DNA from: Thunnus maccoyii
Lineage: Eukaryota > Chordata > Actinopteri > Scombriformes > Scombridae
NCBI RefSeq assembly: GCF_910596095.1
Contig: NC_056540.1
Coordinates: 24,496,501 to 24,560,500, forward strand
Length of the DNA: 64,000 nt
Direction: 5' to 3'
This document shows, piece by piece, positions 1 through 11,637 of this stretch; position 1 is the stretch's first letter; the number at the start of each line of letters is the position of its first letter. The notes beneath the pieces are model-generated. The model had not been told where the DNA came from and made no database searches. It worked only from the letters and a program-made list of their open reading frames with translations. Position numbers and translations under genes: made by a program.

Positions 1-2325
1 ACAAAAGAGACAGTCATGTGAATTGTGTTTATGTCTGAATGACACATGTGCATGTTTGCATACATACAAGAGGGGTGTTCAGAGAAAAGCATGTTCTAGC
101 ATTTCTGTGTTCACATAAAAGTACAGGCTGTGTGGTTACATGGCATCAGTGTGTGGTTGTGATGCAACCACACAGCAATGCAGCATGTTATGTCCCCTTT
201 AAACTCAATAAAGTTAATGACTATCAGTCACACTGTGCTCTTCTTGATGTCTGGGGCTTGCTTATCTTTGGTGGTTTTTGTTGAGTGAAGGGGAAGTGCT
301 ACTCATTCACTGGTCCCACCTAGATATTTGTGGCAAGAGCATTAGTCTGATCTGTGATCTCCCCATCTGAGAGTGTTGACCTACTTATTTTATCTGGTAA
401 ATCAGAAGGAAACATTATTGCAAGCCTTTCTTATTCATTACATCATTCGTTTGTTTGAAGAGAACACACAGACATTTTTACATTTACTGGTGACAAATCC
501 TTAACTGTCACAATATATGTAATATTGTAGACTAAGAACAGTGTATTATAATGTATGAGTAAAAGCACATGTGGAGTGCTGACTCATTCTTGGTATATTT
601 GAACCTCAGGCTGATGGTGCACCTGCAGTATAGTGTATAAATACATCATGCCTTGCACTTCCCTTAATAAGCAGTGTGAAGTTCAATGCATGTGGCACAT
701 TTGTACTCTTAAATGATGCATGTTTTGACGCTTAGGAGAATCAAAGTAGTGCCTGATTATCTGCATAAAAGTTTTAAGATGTTCCCTGTTCCCAGTTCCC
801 TGATCCTTTGTGCATCACATGGTAAAGCTAAATAAATAGAAAGAACAAATTCCTATTATCCATACCATCAAGAGTGGAGGGTGTTGCTTGATTACTTACA
901 TTTTTTTTCTAATGGATGCTTAGATAAGCTCCCCATGTGACGGTGGGACTGAATGAGAAACAAAGATAAATGAATTCATACATTTGCTGTTAAAACAAAA
1001 ACCAATAAAAAGGAAACAAATGTAATGGTGCATATGCTCCTTAAAATAGAACTTTTTGACAATGATTTATAAATTAGCACATGCAAAGGCAAGCAAAGCT
1101 AAAACAGCCAGGTCCACTGGTTAAAATAAAATGTGCTTCTTGTAGCTCTTTCCTTCTTGCACCTCTGACCTCATTACATATCCTGTTGGGGCCTCGGGTC
1201 TATTCTGAGTAAACAGCCTTAGTGGTTGGTCGAAAGCCCGCCACAGCTTTTGTCTGTCAGTGTAGCTGCTGAATGTGGCTTTGCTTGCTGCTTTCAAGAC
1301 ACTAATGAAAATTGCCTTTATGAAGTTCTTGTGAGAACAAAGAAAAGTTTTCCCCAGACACTTTTTTTCTGAAACTATTTTTCAAATGTAAAAGTCATAT
1401 TCTCTATCCCATCTTGATCAGTTTCTCTTGGGAATATAATTTAAGGAATAACCAGTACAATCTTGCCATGTCCATAGTTATTACATGTTGGAAAAGTATA
1501 AACTCTAAATTTAGACATCCTTTAATCACAGCAATTCATCTCAAATCCACACCACTGCACTGAAATAACCTGATATAATATCCCAGTATGTCTTTTGGTG
1601 CTGATTTATGGAGTCTACCCACCGACACCAGCAGTTCAAATGAGGAAACGCAACATTAAAGCACAAGTAAGAGCGTATAGAGTATACAGCGTGACCACAT
1701 TAACAAGAAAAAAATTGGCCCAGCAAGTTGTAGGGTCATCTAACTGTGCCTCTTCCTGCTAGCTTAAGCAAGCATGGCAAAAACAACAAGTATTAGCTGT
1801 ACTTAAAAGTCTTCTCCATGGATGTATTATAGGAACTGGATACTGGACTCAAAGATGGTGCCTATTCACTCAAATGAAAACTGTTTACCTGTTTTCCCCT
1901 TTGGCCCACCCATGCATTCCTGCTCGGCCCACAGACTTTACCCTGGGATGATATCACACACATTAAATTCTCTTTTATAGGCTTTTGGAAGGTTTTATAA
2001 ATATAAAACATTCATGGCCTTCATGGTAATAATTGACCTTGTTGGATGTTCGAGTTGTTCTGTCAACAGTTTTACAGATGTCTCTTTTATAATAGTGGTC
2101 TATGGGGAAAATGCTTTTTGGGCCACATGGGATTTTTTTCACTGCAGTAGCACAAGTGACCACTAAAATTGTCAGCAAGGCTGAGTGGCAGTGCAGTATC
2201 CAGCTCTCTTAACACATCAATGATCTTCCATTGCAAAAAATGAGTGATGGCAATCTACGGCATTGATTTCCATGACTTCATGCGCCACATTTATTGACAA
2301 GTTCGCCTGCTCTGCCTAGCTAATT
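1..2325. other. Non-coding stretch left of the NITR genes
   Basis: No ORF here has a recognisable domain or plausible splice context. About 1150-1310 is a diverged copy of a dispersed ~170 bp module ('module 2') that recurs near 19990, 24320, 28640, 39310 and 43165. The rest is AT-rich sequence in which I recognise nothing. Confidence 0.5.
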
Positions 2326-2480
2326 TGCATATCGAGATCCAATAGCAATGTGGACACAACTAAGATAACCAGGATGCATTTTAATACCAGGTGTAAATAC
2401 AAAGACCCATGGATTGGATATCATTATCCAGATAATGTGTCTAGATACAGATCACATGTTAATACCAGGTGTAAACAGGG
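2326..2480. repeat. Fragment of a DNA transposon (MITE-like)
   Basis: The phrase TAATACCAGGTGTAAA occurs twice in direct orientation (about 2382 and 2460). The second copy continues into CAGGGTC, a type of terminal sequence I recall from teleost DNA transposons. Ends and target-site duplication cannot be defined, so this is a fragment call only. Confidence 0.35.
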
Positions 2481-2745
2481 TCAGTGACAAAACTGCTTTG
2501 GAACTTCAAACTATCATCTAATAGTATAAAGCAACAATACATGTACATTTAAGAGTCATTGAAATTGCATCATAAATCTGCTAAATTTTGGAGGAAGTGC
2601 ACATTCTGCTTTTCAGCCAATCAGGATCATTTCCACCTTGTAGACTTTGATGATCTTGTGACTGAATCTTTCATTTGGGTAGAAAGACATGAGTTGTGCA
2701 ATAGAAATGTGTTTTACCACAATGATTGCTCTTTGAGCACTTATT
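2481..2745 (+). pseudogene. Orphan copy of the NITR1 promoter and start region
   Basis: About 200 bp here align by eye with the region immediately upstream of the NITR1 start codon (about 3880-4091), including a long shared stretch around GACTTTGATGATCTTGTGAC and the sequence up to the ATG. After ATG ATT (2722-2727) the frame reads GCT CTT then TGA, so the leader peptide ends after four codons. No V, I or TM exon follows before NITR1. It looks like the 5' remnant of a lost NITR gene, or a duplicated promoter. Whether it still drives transcription cannot be told from sequence. Confidence 0.55.
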
Positions 2746-3519
2746 TACCTCACAAATCTAGTCGAATGCTTATCTAATGTTTAGGGAGTATGTCGATCCA
2801 GTTTTTTACTACTTCTAATAGAGGCTATTTTTTCCATCCTCTACAAAGACATTAATGCAAATTGCCTTTATGAAATGGAAAGGATGAAAGGAAGACAGAC
2901 TGCATCCCCAGACAGTCTTTTATCAAACAATTTTTTTAAAACATTCTTGAAAGAAAGATTGAGCGTACTTACAGAATGAAAAGATAAGGAAAAATCATCC
3001 TTATCTTTCATCTACAAGTGTGGGAACTTTTGGTAGACAAATATATAGAAAACTGCTCAAAACCACCATCAGACTGCTTTCTCTCCGTCTCTCTCTGTCT
3101 TTCACTTTGATCATAAATTAAGTTTTTAACCATTTTAATAACTATCTATTTTCTACAGTAAACTCAAAATATTTTGGATGCCATAAATCCTATCCCACTG
3201 TCTAATAATTAAACCTAACCGCTACAGTTATTATGTTTAACCAGTCTAGCCAAAAACACCAGCAGTTAGAGACAATACAGAGACAGTGCCTACAGTGATC
3301 ACAAATGGTGCAGTACAGTGCACTGCTGTTTGGCAATATTTAGTAGGTGTCTATAACTTTAATGAAGTATAATAAAATGTATTATATTTGGATGAAAGTA
3401 GTAAGGAATACCACATATGTCCTGTCTTACTGTAATAACATATTCATGTGTGCTTAAACCAGCAGAATTTGTATCATTAGTAGACTTTGTCCATGCAAAA
3501 AATCATTAGCTTTTTACCA
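2746..3519. other. Non-coding spacer
   Basis: No coding or RNA gene seen. Around 2840-2930 a segment resembles 1300-1370 (shared text such as AAATTGCCTTTATGAA and a CCCCAGACA stretch), so it is probably another decayed copy of the flank of module 2. Confidence 0.4.
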
Positions 3520-3599
3520 ACAATACCAGTCAAAAGTTTGGACACACCATCCCATTCACTTGAATGAGCAAGTGTGTCCAAACTTTTGACTGGTATTGT
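3520..3599. repeat. 80 bp palindromic MITE
   Basis: Near-perfect inverted repeat: the left arm has CCAGTCAAAAGTTTGGACAC and the right arm its reverse complement, with a short spacer around CATTCACTTGAATG. The same family occurs at 12771-12848. TIR form and the TA flanks of the second copy suggest a Tc1/mariner-type non-autonomous element. It would form a long hairpin if transcribed. Confidence 0.75.
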
Positions 3600-3879
3600 A
3601 TGTATACTAATCAAAACTTGATAAAGGTAAATTCAGATTCTTTTCATAAGAAAATACTGTACTGTACCAGTTTGAACAGGGTTTTAGAGCCTCAAACTTC
3701 TAGTCAGAATCCTTTAGACAAATACTGACTCCTCCTCCTATAGGCAGATTACATGACTATGTAGCAGCCAAATAGCTTAGGTTGTACAGAAACCTGTTTA
3801 TAAAGTTAACGTCAATAATGCATGAAAAGTAAAAGATGACACAACCGAGACAGTCAGAATAACAAAACAATATTGGAAT

Positions 3880-4088
3880 ATCAACTAATGTACAGCAACA
3901 ATTAACAATACACGTACATCTAAGAGTCATTGAATTGGATCATGAATTTGAAAATTGGAGGAAGTTCACTTTCTTCATTTTAACCAATCATGATCATTTC
4001 CGCCTTGTAGACTTTGATGATCTTGTGACTGAATCTTTCATTTGGGTAGAAAGGCATGAGTTGTGCAATGGAAAGGTGTTTTACCACA
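3880..4088 (+). promoter_or_regulatory. Proximal promoter and 5' UTR region of NITR1
   Basis: This segment ends at the NITR1 start codon and is the part duplicated at about 2480-2722. It contains an ACCAATCA element (a CCAAT-box match, near 3983) followed by ATTTCCGCC (a possible ETS-type GGAA core on the other strand). The role is inferred from position and from the shared copy; no TATA box stands out. Confidence 0.4.
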
Positions 4089-6974
4089 ATGATTGAAGGG
4101 CTGACTGCTTTGATTCTTCTTAGTACAGCGTGTAAGTGCAACTTTTAACTAATATGAGATATTCTTGCAAACCACATTTCACAGTGTTATTTCTAATGGC
4201 AGATACTCTACATTTGTTTTTGTCTTGTTGTGTAGTACATTAGTTTTTGTTTGTCTCTTTTTCTCAGCTCTGGTTCAAACTGCAGAGGTTCCTCACCCAA
4301 TCTCTTTGACTGTGGTTGAAGTTGGTGGGATTGTTACTTTGCAATGTGCAGCCTCCAAGGACGACAGATTATTTCGCTGGTACAAGCAGTCTCTTGGATA
4401 TATGATCCAAACAGTTGCTACGCGAACTTATAACCAACAAAAACTTGTTGGACAATTTAACAATTCACGTTTCCAAGTCACACAGGGGTGCAATGAGTAT
4501 TTACTCACCATTAGAAATATAAGCAAAGAGGATGAAGCAACATATTTCTGTCAGAATGGAACGGCGTATTCACCGACATTTGGTGAAGGCACATTCTTGG
4601 TTGTGAACGGTAAAATATTTTACTTTCTGGTTTATGCTCATTTCACTCATCAAGAAATTGTTTTAGTCATATGAATAATTTAGATTATTAATTCCCTTTA
4701 ATGTCTTTTTTACTGAATCACACAGACTGTAATCAGCAGAAATCTTTCTACGTGAAACAAAATCCAAAGACTGAGTCCGTGCAGTCAGGCAAGTCAGTGA
4801 CTCTTCAGTGTTCACTTCTCTCCAAAAACAAAGAAAACACAGATCAGTGTCCCGGTGAACACAGTGTGTACTGGTTCAGAGCTGGATTAGGAGAATCTCA
4901 TCCAAGCATCATTTACACTCAGAACAGGAGTGATGAACGAGAGAAAAAGAGCTGTGTCTACAGTCTGTCCAAAACTATTCAGGACACTTCTGATACTGGG
5001 ACTTACTACTGTGCTGTGGTCACATGTGGAGAGATCCTGTTTGGTGAAGGAGCTAAAGTGGAGATAAGTATGTTTTTATATCCTTTGCCGTCTTCAAATA
5101 TTAAATGCATCTTAACCTTGAAGGCTTGTCAGATTAGATTGATAAGATTTTGCTTTGATTCGATTAAATCTGATTAAAATATCAAGCTGATTGATAGAAA
5201 CATGCAGCCAATATGTCTTTTTCATGGCAGATGTTTTTATATGTTTTAGAAGAAAAAGCACAGTTGTGATTAATTAGATTCAAGTAACTGTGCATGCTGG
5301 CTCATTGGCATGGATCCATCATTCATATGATTATGATTTCCACCTTTGCCTTTCCTGCCCGAACAACTCAATATCTCTGCTGTGAAAAAGCTCAACAGTT
5401 ATCATATTTAAAAGTAATTAATTATTATTTCATGATGTGATTTTATATTTTAGATTTTTTATGTTAAAGAATAACTAAAATTAATGGTTGCTAGTTTGCA
5501 AAATCAATGCATAACTGTCTTATGATAGAAATCAGTGAGCATAAAATTGCATTTTAAACTCTGTGACTTATGTTAAATGTTTGTCAAAGGGGAGGTTGTT
5601 TTTTATTTAATTGTTCTTTTCAATCCTTTCTTGTTTTTTCATTTGCTCTTAAAGAGTTTTGATATTGAGGTGCAAAGAATGAATACAAAGCTGCTTACTA
5701 CCACAATAAGTAGCAACTTTTGATTAAGATCAAAAGTTATGCTTGGTCAAAAAACATAATTAATTTTCTTAGTGCAACTGTGTGACGCCAACAGCAAATA
5801 ATGATAATAATAAAACAATTTGGTTTTGAGTTACTGAACAACTTTGTAGTTGGTCTTATGATTATTAATTATTAAAATAAACAGGAATGAGGTGTTAAGT
5901 GTCTCTTTTTGACATTTTTATGATTCCAGGACAACTAGACCCAGTTGTCTTTGTACTTGGAGCACTGTTGGTCTGCTGTGTGACTGTGATTGCCGTTCTT
6001 ATTTTCTACATGAATCGAAGCAGAGTTTGTGAACGTTGCAAAGGTAAGTTCATCAAATGTACATGGATTTTTATTACGTTTATTTATTATCAGGATCCAT
6101 TGCTGAAAATGTTTATGTTATTTGTCATTTCACCTATTTTGAAATTTATTAAAATTCGATTGCGATGTAATTCATGACATTACATTGATTTACCCTCACA
6201 CTAAAATGTGCCTTATGTGTTTATCATAATTTTGTTCAGTTCGCAGAGCGCATGGGGCCTCAAGTACCAGGCAGGGGCCCCCAAAATTAAGGTTGATAAA
6301 AATGTCATGATAATTATCACATTATTACATTTTAACACAAATTGAAAAAATATATAAAATAGTTATGAACAGGCCCACCATTGGTTTTTTCATTGCATGT
6401 ACCCTCTGGCAGAGCTGCCTTATCTAAAGTCTAGCAACCATTCAGCTCAGTGTTCAATAATTTTAAAGCTTTATACTGTGTATACTTGTCTTCTCCATTC
6501 AGTGACTTATGTTGTCATTGTAAAACCTACAAATAAGTATACATCTTAAAAAAGATTTAAAAAAATAAAATCATTTGGCCCAAGTAATGTGACTTAGAAG
6601 GTAATGGATGTCATGATTTTAATTCAAATCAAACATTTTAGTCAGAATATCACACCATTGGATAACAAAGCTTTATAATATATGTTCTAAACTTGGTCTC
6701 TTTAACTGGTCTTGTTTTCACAGCTTTAATCTCTAAACTTTAACACATCATTTTTATTTTGCAGGATGGGGAAGCAGAAGCAGTGAACTACATAGCACTG
6801 AATTTTTCCACAAGGAAAGTGAAAAGAGAGAGGAAGAAGAGAGAGTCACCACCAGACTGTGTGTACTCTACTGTGAGAGCAGACTATCACACCCAACACC
6901 ACCCCTCTCTACAGGCAGAGCATGGCCTGTGCATTGGGTCCCAAGTCTCCTCAGAGGGCTTCAGCTTAGCTTAG
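4089..6974 (+). CDS. Novel immune-type receptor, two Ig domains, inhibitory tail (NITR1)
   Basis: Predicted type I membrane receptor. Exons: 4089-4131 leader; 4268-4609 V domain; 4726-5067 I domain; 5930-6043 transmembrane; 6765-6974 tail. Donors are GTAAGT, GTAAAA, GTATGT and GTAAGT; all acceptors are AG. The V domain has LQC, RWYKQ and EATYFC, and ends in the J-like motif FGEGT. The I domain has LQCS, YWFRAG, GTYYCA, six cysteines, and the J-like motif FGEGAK; this pair of J-like motifs is a NITR hallmark. The TM segment carries no charged residue. The tail contains VNYIAL, a consensus ITIM, and CVYSTV, an ITIM-like site. The TM exon ends in phase 1 but the tail exon must start in phase 0, so a small exon with length 2 mod 3 is missing. 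A 17 nt candidate lies at 6503-6519 (acceptor CTCCATTCAG, donor GTAAAA). With it the protein is about 355 aa. Confidence 0.88.
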
Positions 6975-9347
6975 CATGACTTTCATGTCAGAGCTTCCTA
7001 TAGCTTAAAGGTACGGAGCCCCGGAGAGGTCATAGAGAGAAAAAATATATATATCGAGGCCATGTTTCACTACATCAAGCGATTGAAATTCTATTGGCAC
7101 ATAGCTCTTTATTTAGCTGATAGTGATTAGTGTTGTTAAATGAGATGTGTTTGTCTTTACACACAGTGGGTGTACTTGGATTAAGACATACCAATGTGTT
7201 CAATGAAGGCTTTATTATGGTGAAGAAATTGATGCCAAGTTAAAGTTGAATGTATAGTTTAGTCCTGAATTGTCATTGTGTTTACAGGTTGTGCACTCGG
7301 TAGCTCACTGAATCTGTGCATAAGAATATGTGGGTGTGCAAAACATGCCTCGCATAATTAGGCCTGTCATCTTAAACAATGTAGTGGGATGTAACCCCAT
7401 GAACCAAAGAAGCTGTTAATAAGGCTCTACTATTGTGAACACATAGTGATTGATATGCCTATCTAGTAAACTAACCAATATTTATCCTTTGAGATGCAAT
7501 GATAGTGGCTGAATCGGTGATACAGTACATTTGGCTCTCTGTATACACACTTATTTTGTGCGCACAAATTACTAAAACATGGGAAAGAATCATATCTCAT
7601 GCGTATGCAATAATATTTTGAACGCTCTGTGTAGTAAAAAGTGGCCTCAATATATATTTTATTTTTCTTTATGAACATTCTGGGGCTCTGTTTAAAGGAT
7701 ATGGCTAGACATTTTCTATATTTTTCTTATAGTCAACAAATGTTATGTACAGTGCCAAACCAACAATGAACTCATTCAAGTACTGCGTGTGTATCCAAAG
7801 TCTGATATATCTTATTTCTCTGTGCTGTAGACATCCTTTGTTGGCCAAAAACAGTTAAAAATATGTCAATGAGTCACACCGTTGCACTGAGTGACATGTT
7901 CCTTCACCACTAAAACTGTGGTCACAGTAGTTTGTTTAGAAATGGCTAAAGACTAATAACAGCAATCATGTTTTCAGTTTCTGGAAAATAGTTTGGTGTA
8001 ACGTAAAGGCCATGCATGGAAACACAGTACTTTTTACAGTGTTTTGTTAGCTTTTTGTGCTACATATCACAACAACTTCTCTGCTGCTCTGCTGTTACGT
8101 CTATCAGCAGGTCTCAATGAGGGGAGTCACATCCACCTGCTACATGACACACATATCCATATTTGGTTATGAAGAAGAAAATATACATTTGAGTAGAGAC
8201 TTGATAATCAAGTGACGTCTGGGAACAACTCCTTGATCAACAAGATGCCTACTGTGTGTCTTTCCTGCCTTTGACCCCTGCTGATTTGATCTTGTCTGAA
8301 TGCACCACCCAACCAGTGAAGTGCTCTCAAGGGACTCTCCATAACCTGTTTTTCCCCTTCTCCTTTCCACAAAGTTAGGTTGTAAAATTTAGGCAATAAA
8401 TGAAAAGTGCAAAGCAAGTATCGCCTTTGAAGTTCTTCTCTACACATTACACACTGTGCTGTCTCTGTGTTACGGGTGTATGAATAAGTAGAGGTCTGTC
8501 TGCACATCTGGGATGCACTTGTTTTTAGCTCAGAAGTCAATGCAGTCTACTATGAACTGGGAGACTTGAGTTTTAGACCCACCGTGGGGACCTCCTTTGT
8601 CAGGTAGTTTATTCATGAACACTTATTTAACACTTTAATATCCTGAAATTAAAAGCATAATAAAAACAAAAGCTGTATTTTTACACCTATTTCCACCTTT
8701 ATTCAAATACAAATACAAATATAAGTTATTTTGCTGCCTCAACAAATATACAAATACAAATACTGGGCCCTCTGCACATCCCTAGTAGAAACATGGTGGG
8801 GCAAAATAGCAGGCTCTGTGGAAGAGGACTCGCTCCCTATGTAGATATAAAGGGCTAACATATACAACAAACTGAATATTAAGGCTTCTGTGAATAAGCC
8901 CACTCTGTTCTGATTGGTTAGCTTGTGGAAGCTAACCCTTGGACTTCTGGTGGCTCGGGAGGTGTCGTAAGCAAACAGTAGTAGTAGGATTTCACCTCTT
9001 TTTCTAGTTCTTTACTCAAAATGGAAACTTCTCAAGTACATCTGTGCATGTTTGAGCATGAATCTGATTCGAAATATGAGGCTACGGAATTGACAGCCAT
9101 TTTTGGGCATGAGGGAACACTCTGACATCATCACAAGGAGGAAGTAGAGGTAAAATTGCAAACAAAGCCATCAGAGCACACTTACAAGGAACATTTTATA
9201 TACGTTCACCTCAAGTTTGGGACCTTTGACCATGTTTAACATAGATATCCAACATCATAACAGTAAAAAAAAAAAAAGAAAATCACAAAAAGCTTGATAT
9301 GTCCTTTTTAAACAGAATAATATCAACGAGCACACATAGGGCACTAA
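6975..9347. other. Spacer between convergent NITR1 and NITR2
   Basis: Contains the 3' UTR of NITR1 and probably that of NITR2. ORFs here (for example on the minus strand at 8208-8540) have no domain signature. A poly-A run lies near 9267. No RNA gene or intact transposon recognised. Confidence 0.45.
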
Positions 9348-11637
9348 TTAATCCAACCCAAAAGCCTTGACAGCAGCGTAGAGCCTCTCTTTCTCCAGTG
9401 CTTTAGCATCTCTCACTCCACCACTGCGAGGTTTCATCATGGTAAAGACGGCAGCAGAGTACATCCATGAATCTTCATCTCTCTGAGGAAATGTATTGCA
9501 CACTTTGTGAGTTGACAAATACCAATCAATAAGCATAATTTTTGCAACTTTTTTGATAAGTCAAGTGTACCTTTAAATTCCTTACCTGCATATTTTTCTG
9601 ACTTTTGTGCAGGGAAACAGCAGCTGGATTATAAGATGAAAAATCATTAGATTACAATAACTAAGGAAGGATTTATAATTTCATAGTTATTCTATAACAC
9701 TAATCAAATATGTGATAGACTGAGGTATTAATACGTTCTAGTACCGTTGCAATGATCACACTTGTTTTTGTTGATGGCATAAATGAGACAGGCTATAACA
9801 ATCACACATATAGCCAAGACAGCACACAGCAGGGGCAGAATCACATCTGCCCTCTTTAAATCACCAAAGGACCATATGCTGGTTCCTAAAACATGAAAAG
9901 GAAAAATGAAAGTTAACATTTTTATTAAAAGTAAATGAAAAGGTAATTCCATTTGTTTTATTTACATGCATAGAATATTTGCTCACACCTTATCTGTATG
10001 GATTTTTTTTGACTTCTAATCAAACCTTATATACATGCAAATACCCCTATTATACTCTTAAGCCTTGGTGACTTGGTCATTATGAATTCAGCCAAACATT
10101 GTTCAAACCCTCAGAACTTTATATAACTTTAGATAGGAAGATACCAAATATGACGGGATGAATTTAAGAGAAATGTGTATAAAATTATATAAAAGACATC
10201 TAGAATATTTCCATTTGATGGAATGGTGAGGCCATAAAAAATAAAATTGTGGGTTTGAACAAGCTTAAACAAGATATCCTGTGTATAAGTTGTCAGTGGA
10301 ATAACATAATTTGTCCAGCCTTAAAACTACTGAAGGGGGAAATAGAAGGTGTAAAATTGGATGTTAACAGTTTAACAGACTAATGATACAGTTACCTTCA
10401 ATGTCCAGTTTTGTTCCATTTCCAAAGATTATCTCTCCACACGTGGCCAGAGCACAGTAGTAAGTGCCAGCATCAGACTTGTTGACATTCTTAGAGAAAC
10501 GATAGACACAGCTCTTTGGAGAAGAATATGCGTCAGGTCTCTTGTCACACGGATCATGGCTATTTCCATCAGTGTAAATGATGTCTGGATGAGATCCATC
10601 TAATCTGGCCCTGTACCAGTGCACATTGTATCGTCCTGGACATGTCTTGTGTTCAGAGTCAGAGAGGACTGAGCACTGGAGAGTCACAGAGTCTCCTGGG
10701 TGAACTGGGTTGGATTCTGTCGACGACTGGACAACAGTATATTTTGCTGTCCTGTGAGTGTTTTCTACAAAATACAAAAGATTGGAAATAGTGAAAATTT
10801 GTATGTGTTCTGCAATTTAAGAAAAAGAGTTGGAACATCAAAACTGAAATTTAAAATATCAAAAAGTCATAATATAGTTTTATATATGAACAAAGTGTTA
10901 TGAGACCGAAAAAAAAAGAGATAGTTCACCACACCTCTGACAATACAGAGATATGTCTCACCTTTTAAAGACAAATATGTCCCATTCCACTTATCCTTAC
11001 TCCAGGTAGAGACTGCACAGTGATACACTGCTTCATCTTCTTGGATTGTCCTCAAAATGGTCAGCGTGCTCATGATTATGGTATAGTTTGCATCAAATCG
11101 TGAGGAAGGAAACCCTTGTTCAAAAGTAGGATTTGAAGTAGCTTTCATCAGTGTAGTCATTAACAGGAGTGAATCACCGATGCTTTGTCTGTACCATTTA
11201 ACTCGTGTATTGCTATACTCCGAATCAGGGAAAAAACATGTGAAGGTCACCGATTCACCAAGTGGAACTGTGGCCACTGAAATCAGTGCATCTGAATTAA
11301 AAGACAACAAGAATATATAATCAGTATTATACAAAGATCAGAATATATAATACAGTATAATTATGAAATAAAGATAAAACAAAGTATTTTGCATGCATTT
11401 ATATGCTCATATTTATTTATGAAACTACGGCTCCAATTACAAAGTTGTTTTGAATTTATATTACACACCAATTGTTAAAAGAAAGGTGGCTGTAATTCCC
11501 TTACTGCATGATACTGAATTATAAAAAAGATACTTTTTCCACAAAAAAACCACTCGAACAGTAAAATGTTCGGACATGGTAAGATATCACTTACATCCTT
11601 GATGGAGAAGAAGCAGCGTAATCCATAAAATGATCAT
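9348..11637 (-). CDS. Novel immune-type receptor (NITR2)
   Basis: Six coding exons: 11637-11595 leader; 11291-10962 V; 10764-10396 I; 9885-9745 TM; 9623-9586 short tail exon; 9482-9348 tail and stop. Phases are 1,1,1,1,0 and every junction has GT/AG, giving 351 aa. The leader exon is 43 nt, exactly as in NITR1. The V domain has FTCFF, VKWYRQ and AVYHCA, but its J-like end is reduced to WNGTYLSLKG (no FGxG). The I domain has LQCS, VHWYRA, GTYYCA and a good J-like FGNGTK. The TM helix (VILPLLCAVLAICVIVIACL) is uncharged. Tail tyrosines sit in WMYSAA and RLYAAV; neither fits [SIVL]xYxx[IVL] fully, so inhibitory signalling is uncertain. It belongs to a subfamily different from NITR1 and is tail-to-tail with it. 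Confidence 0.88.
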
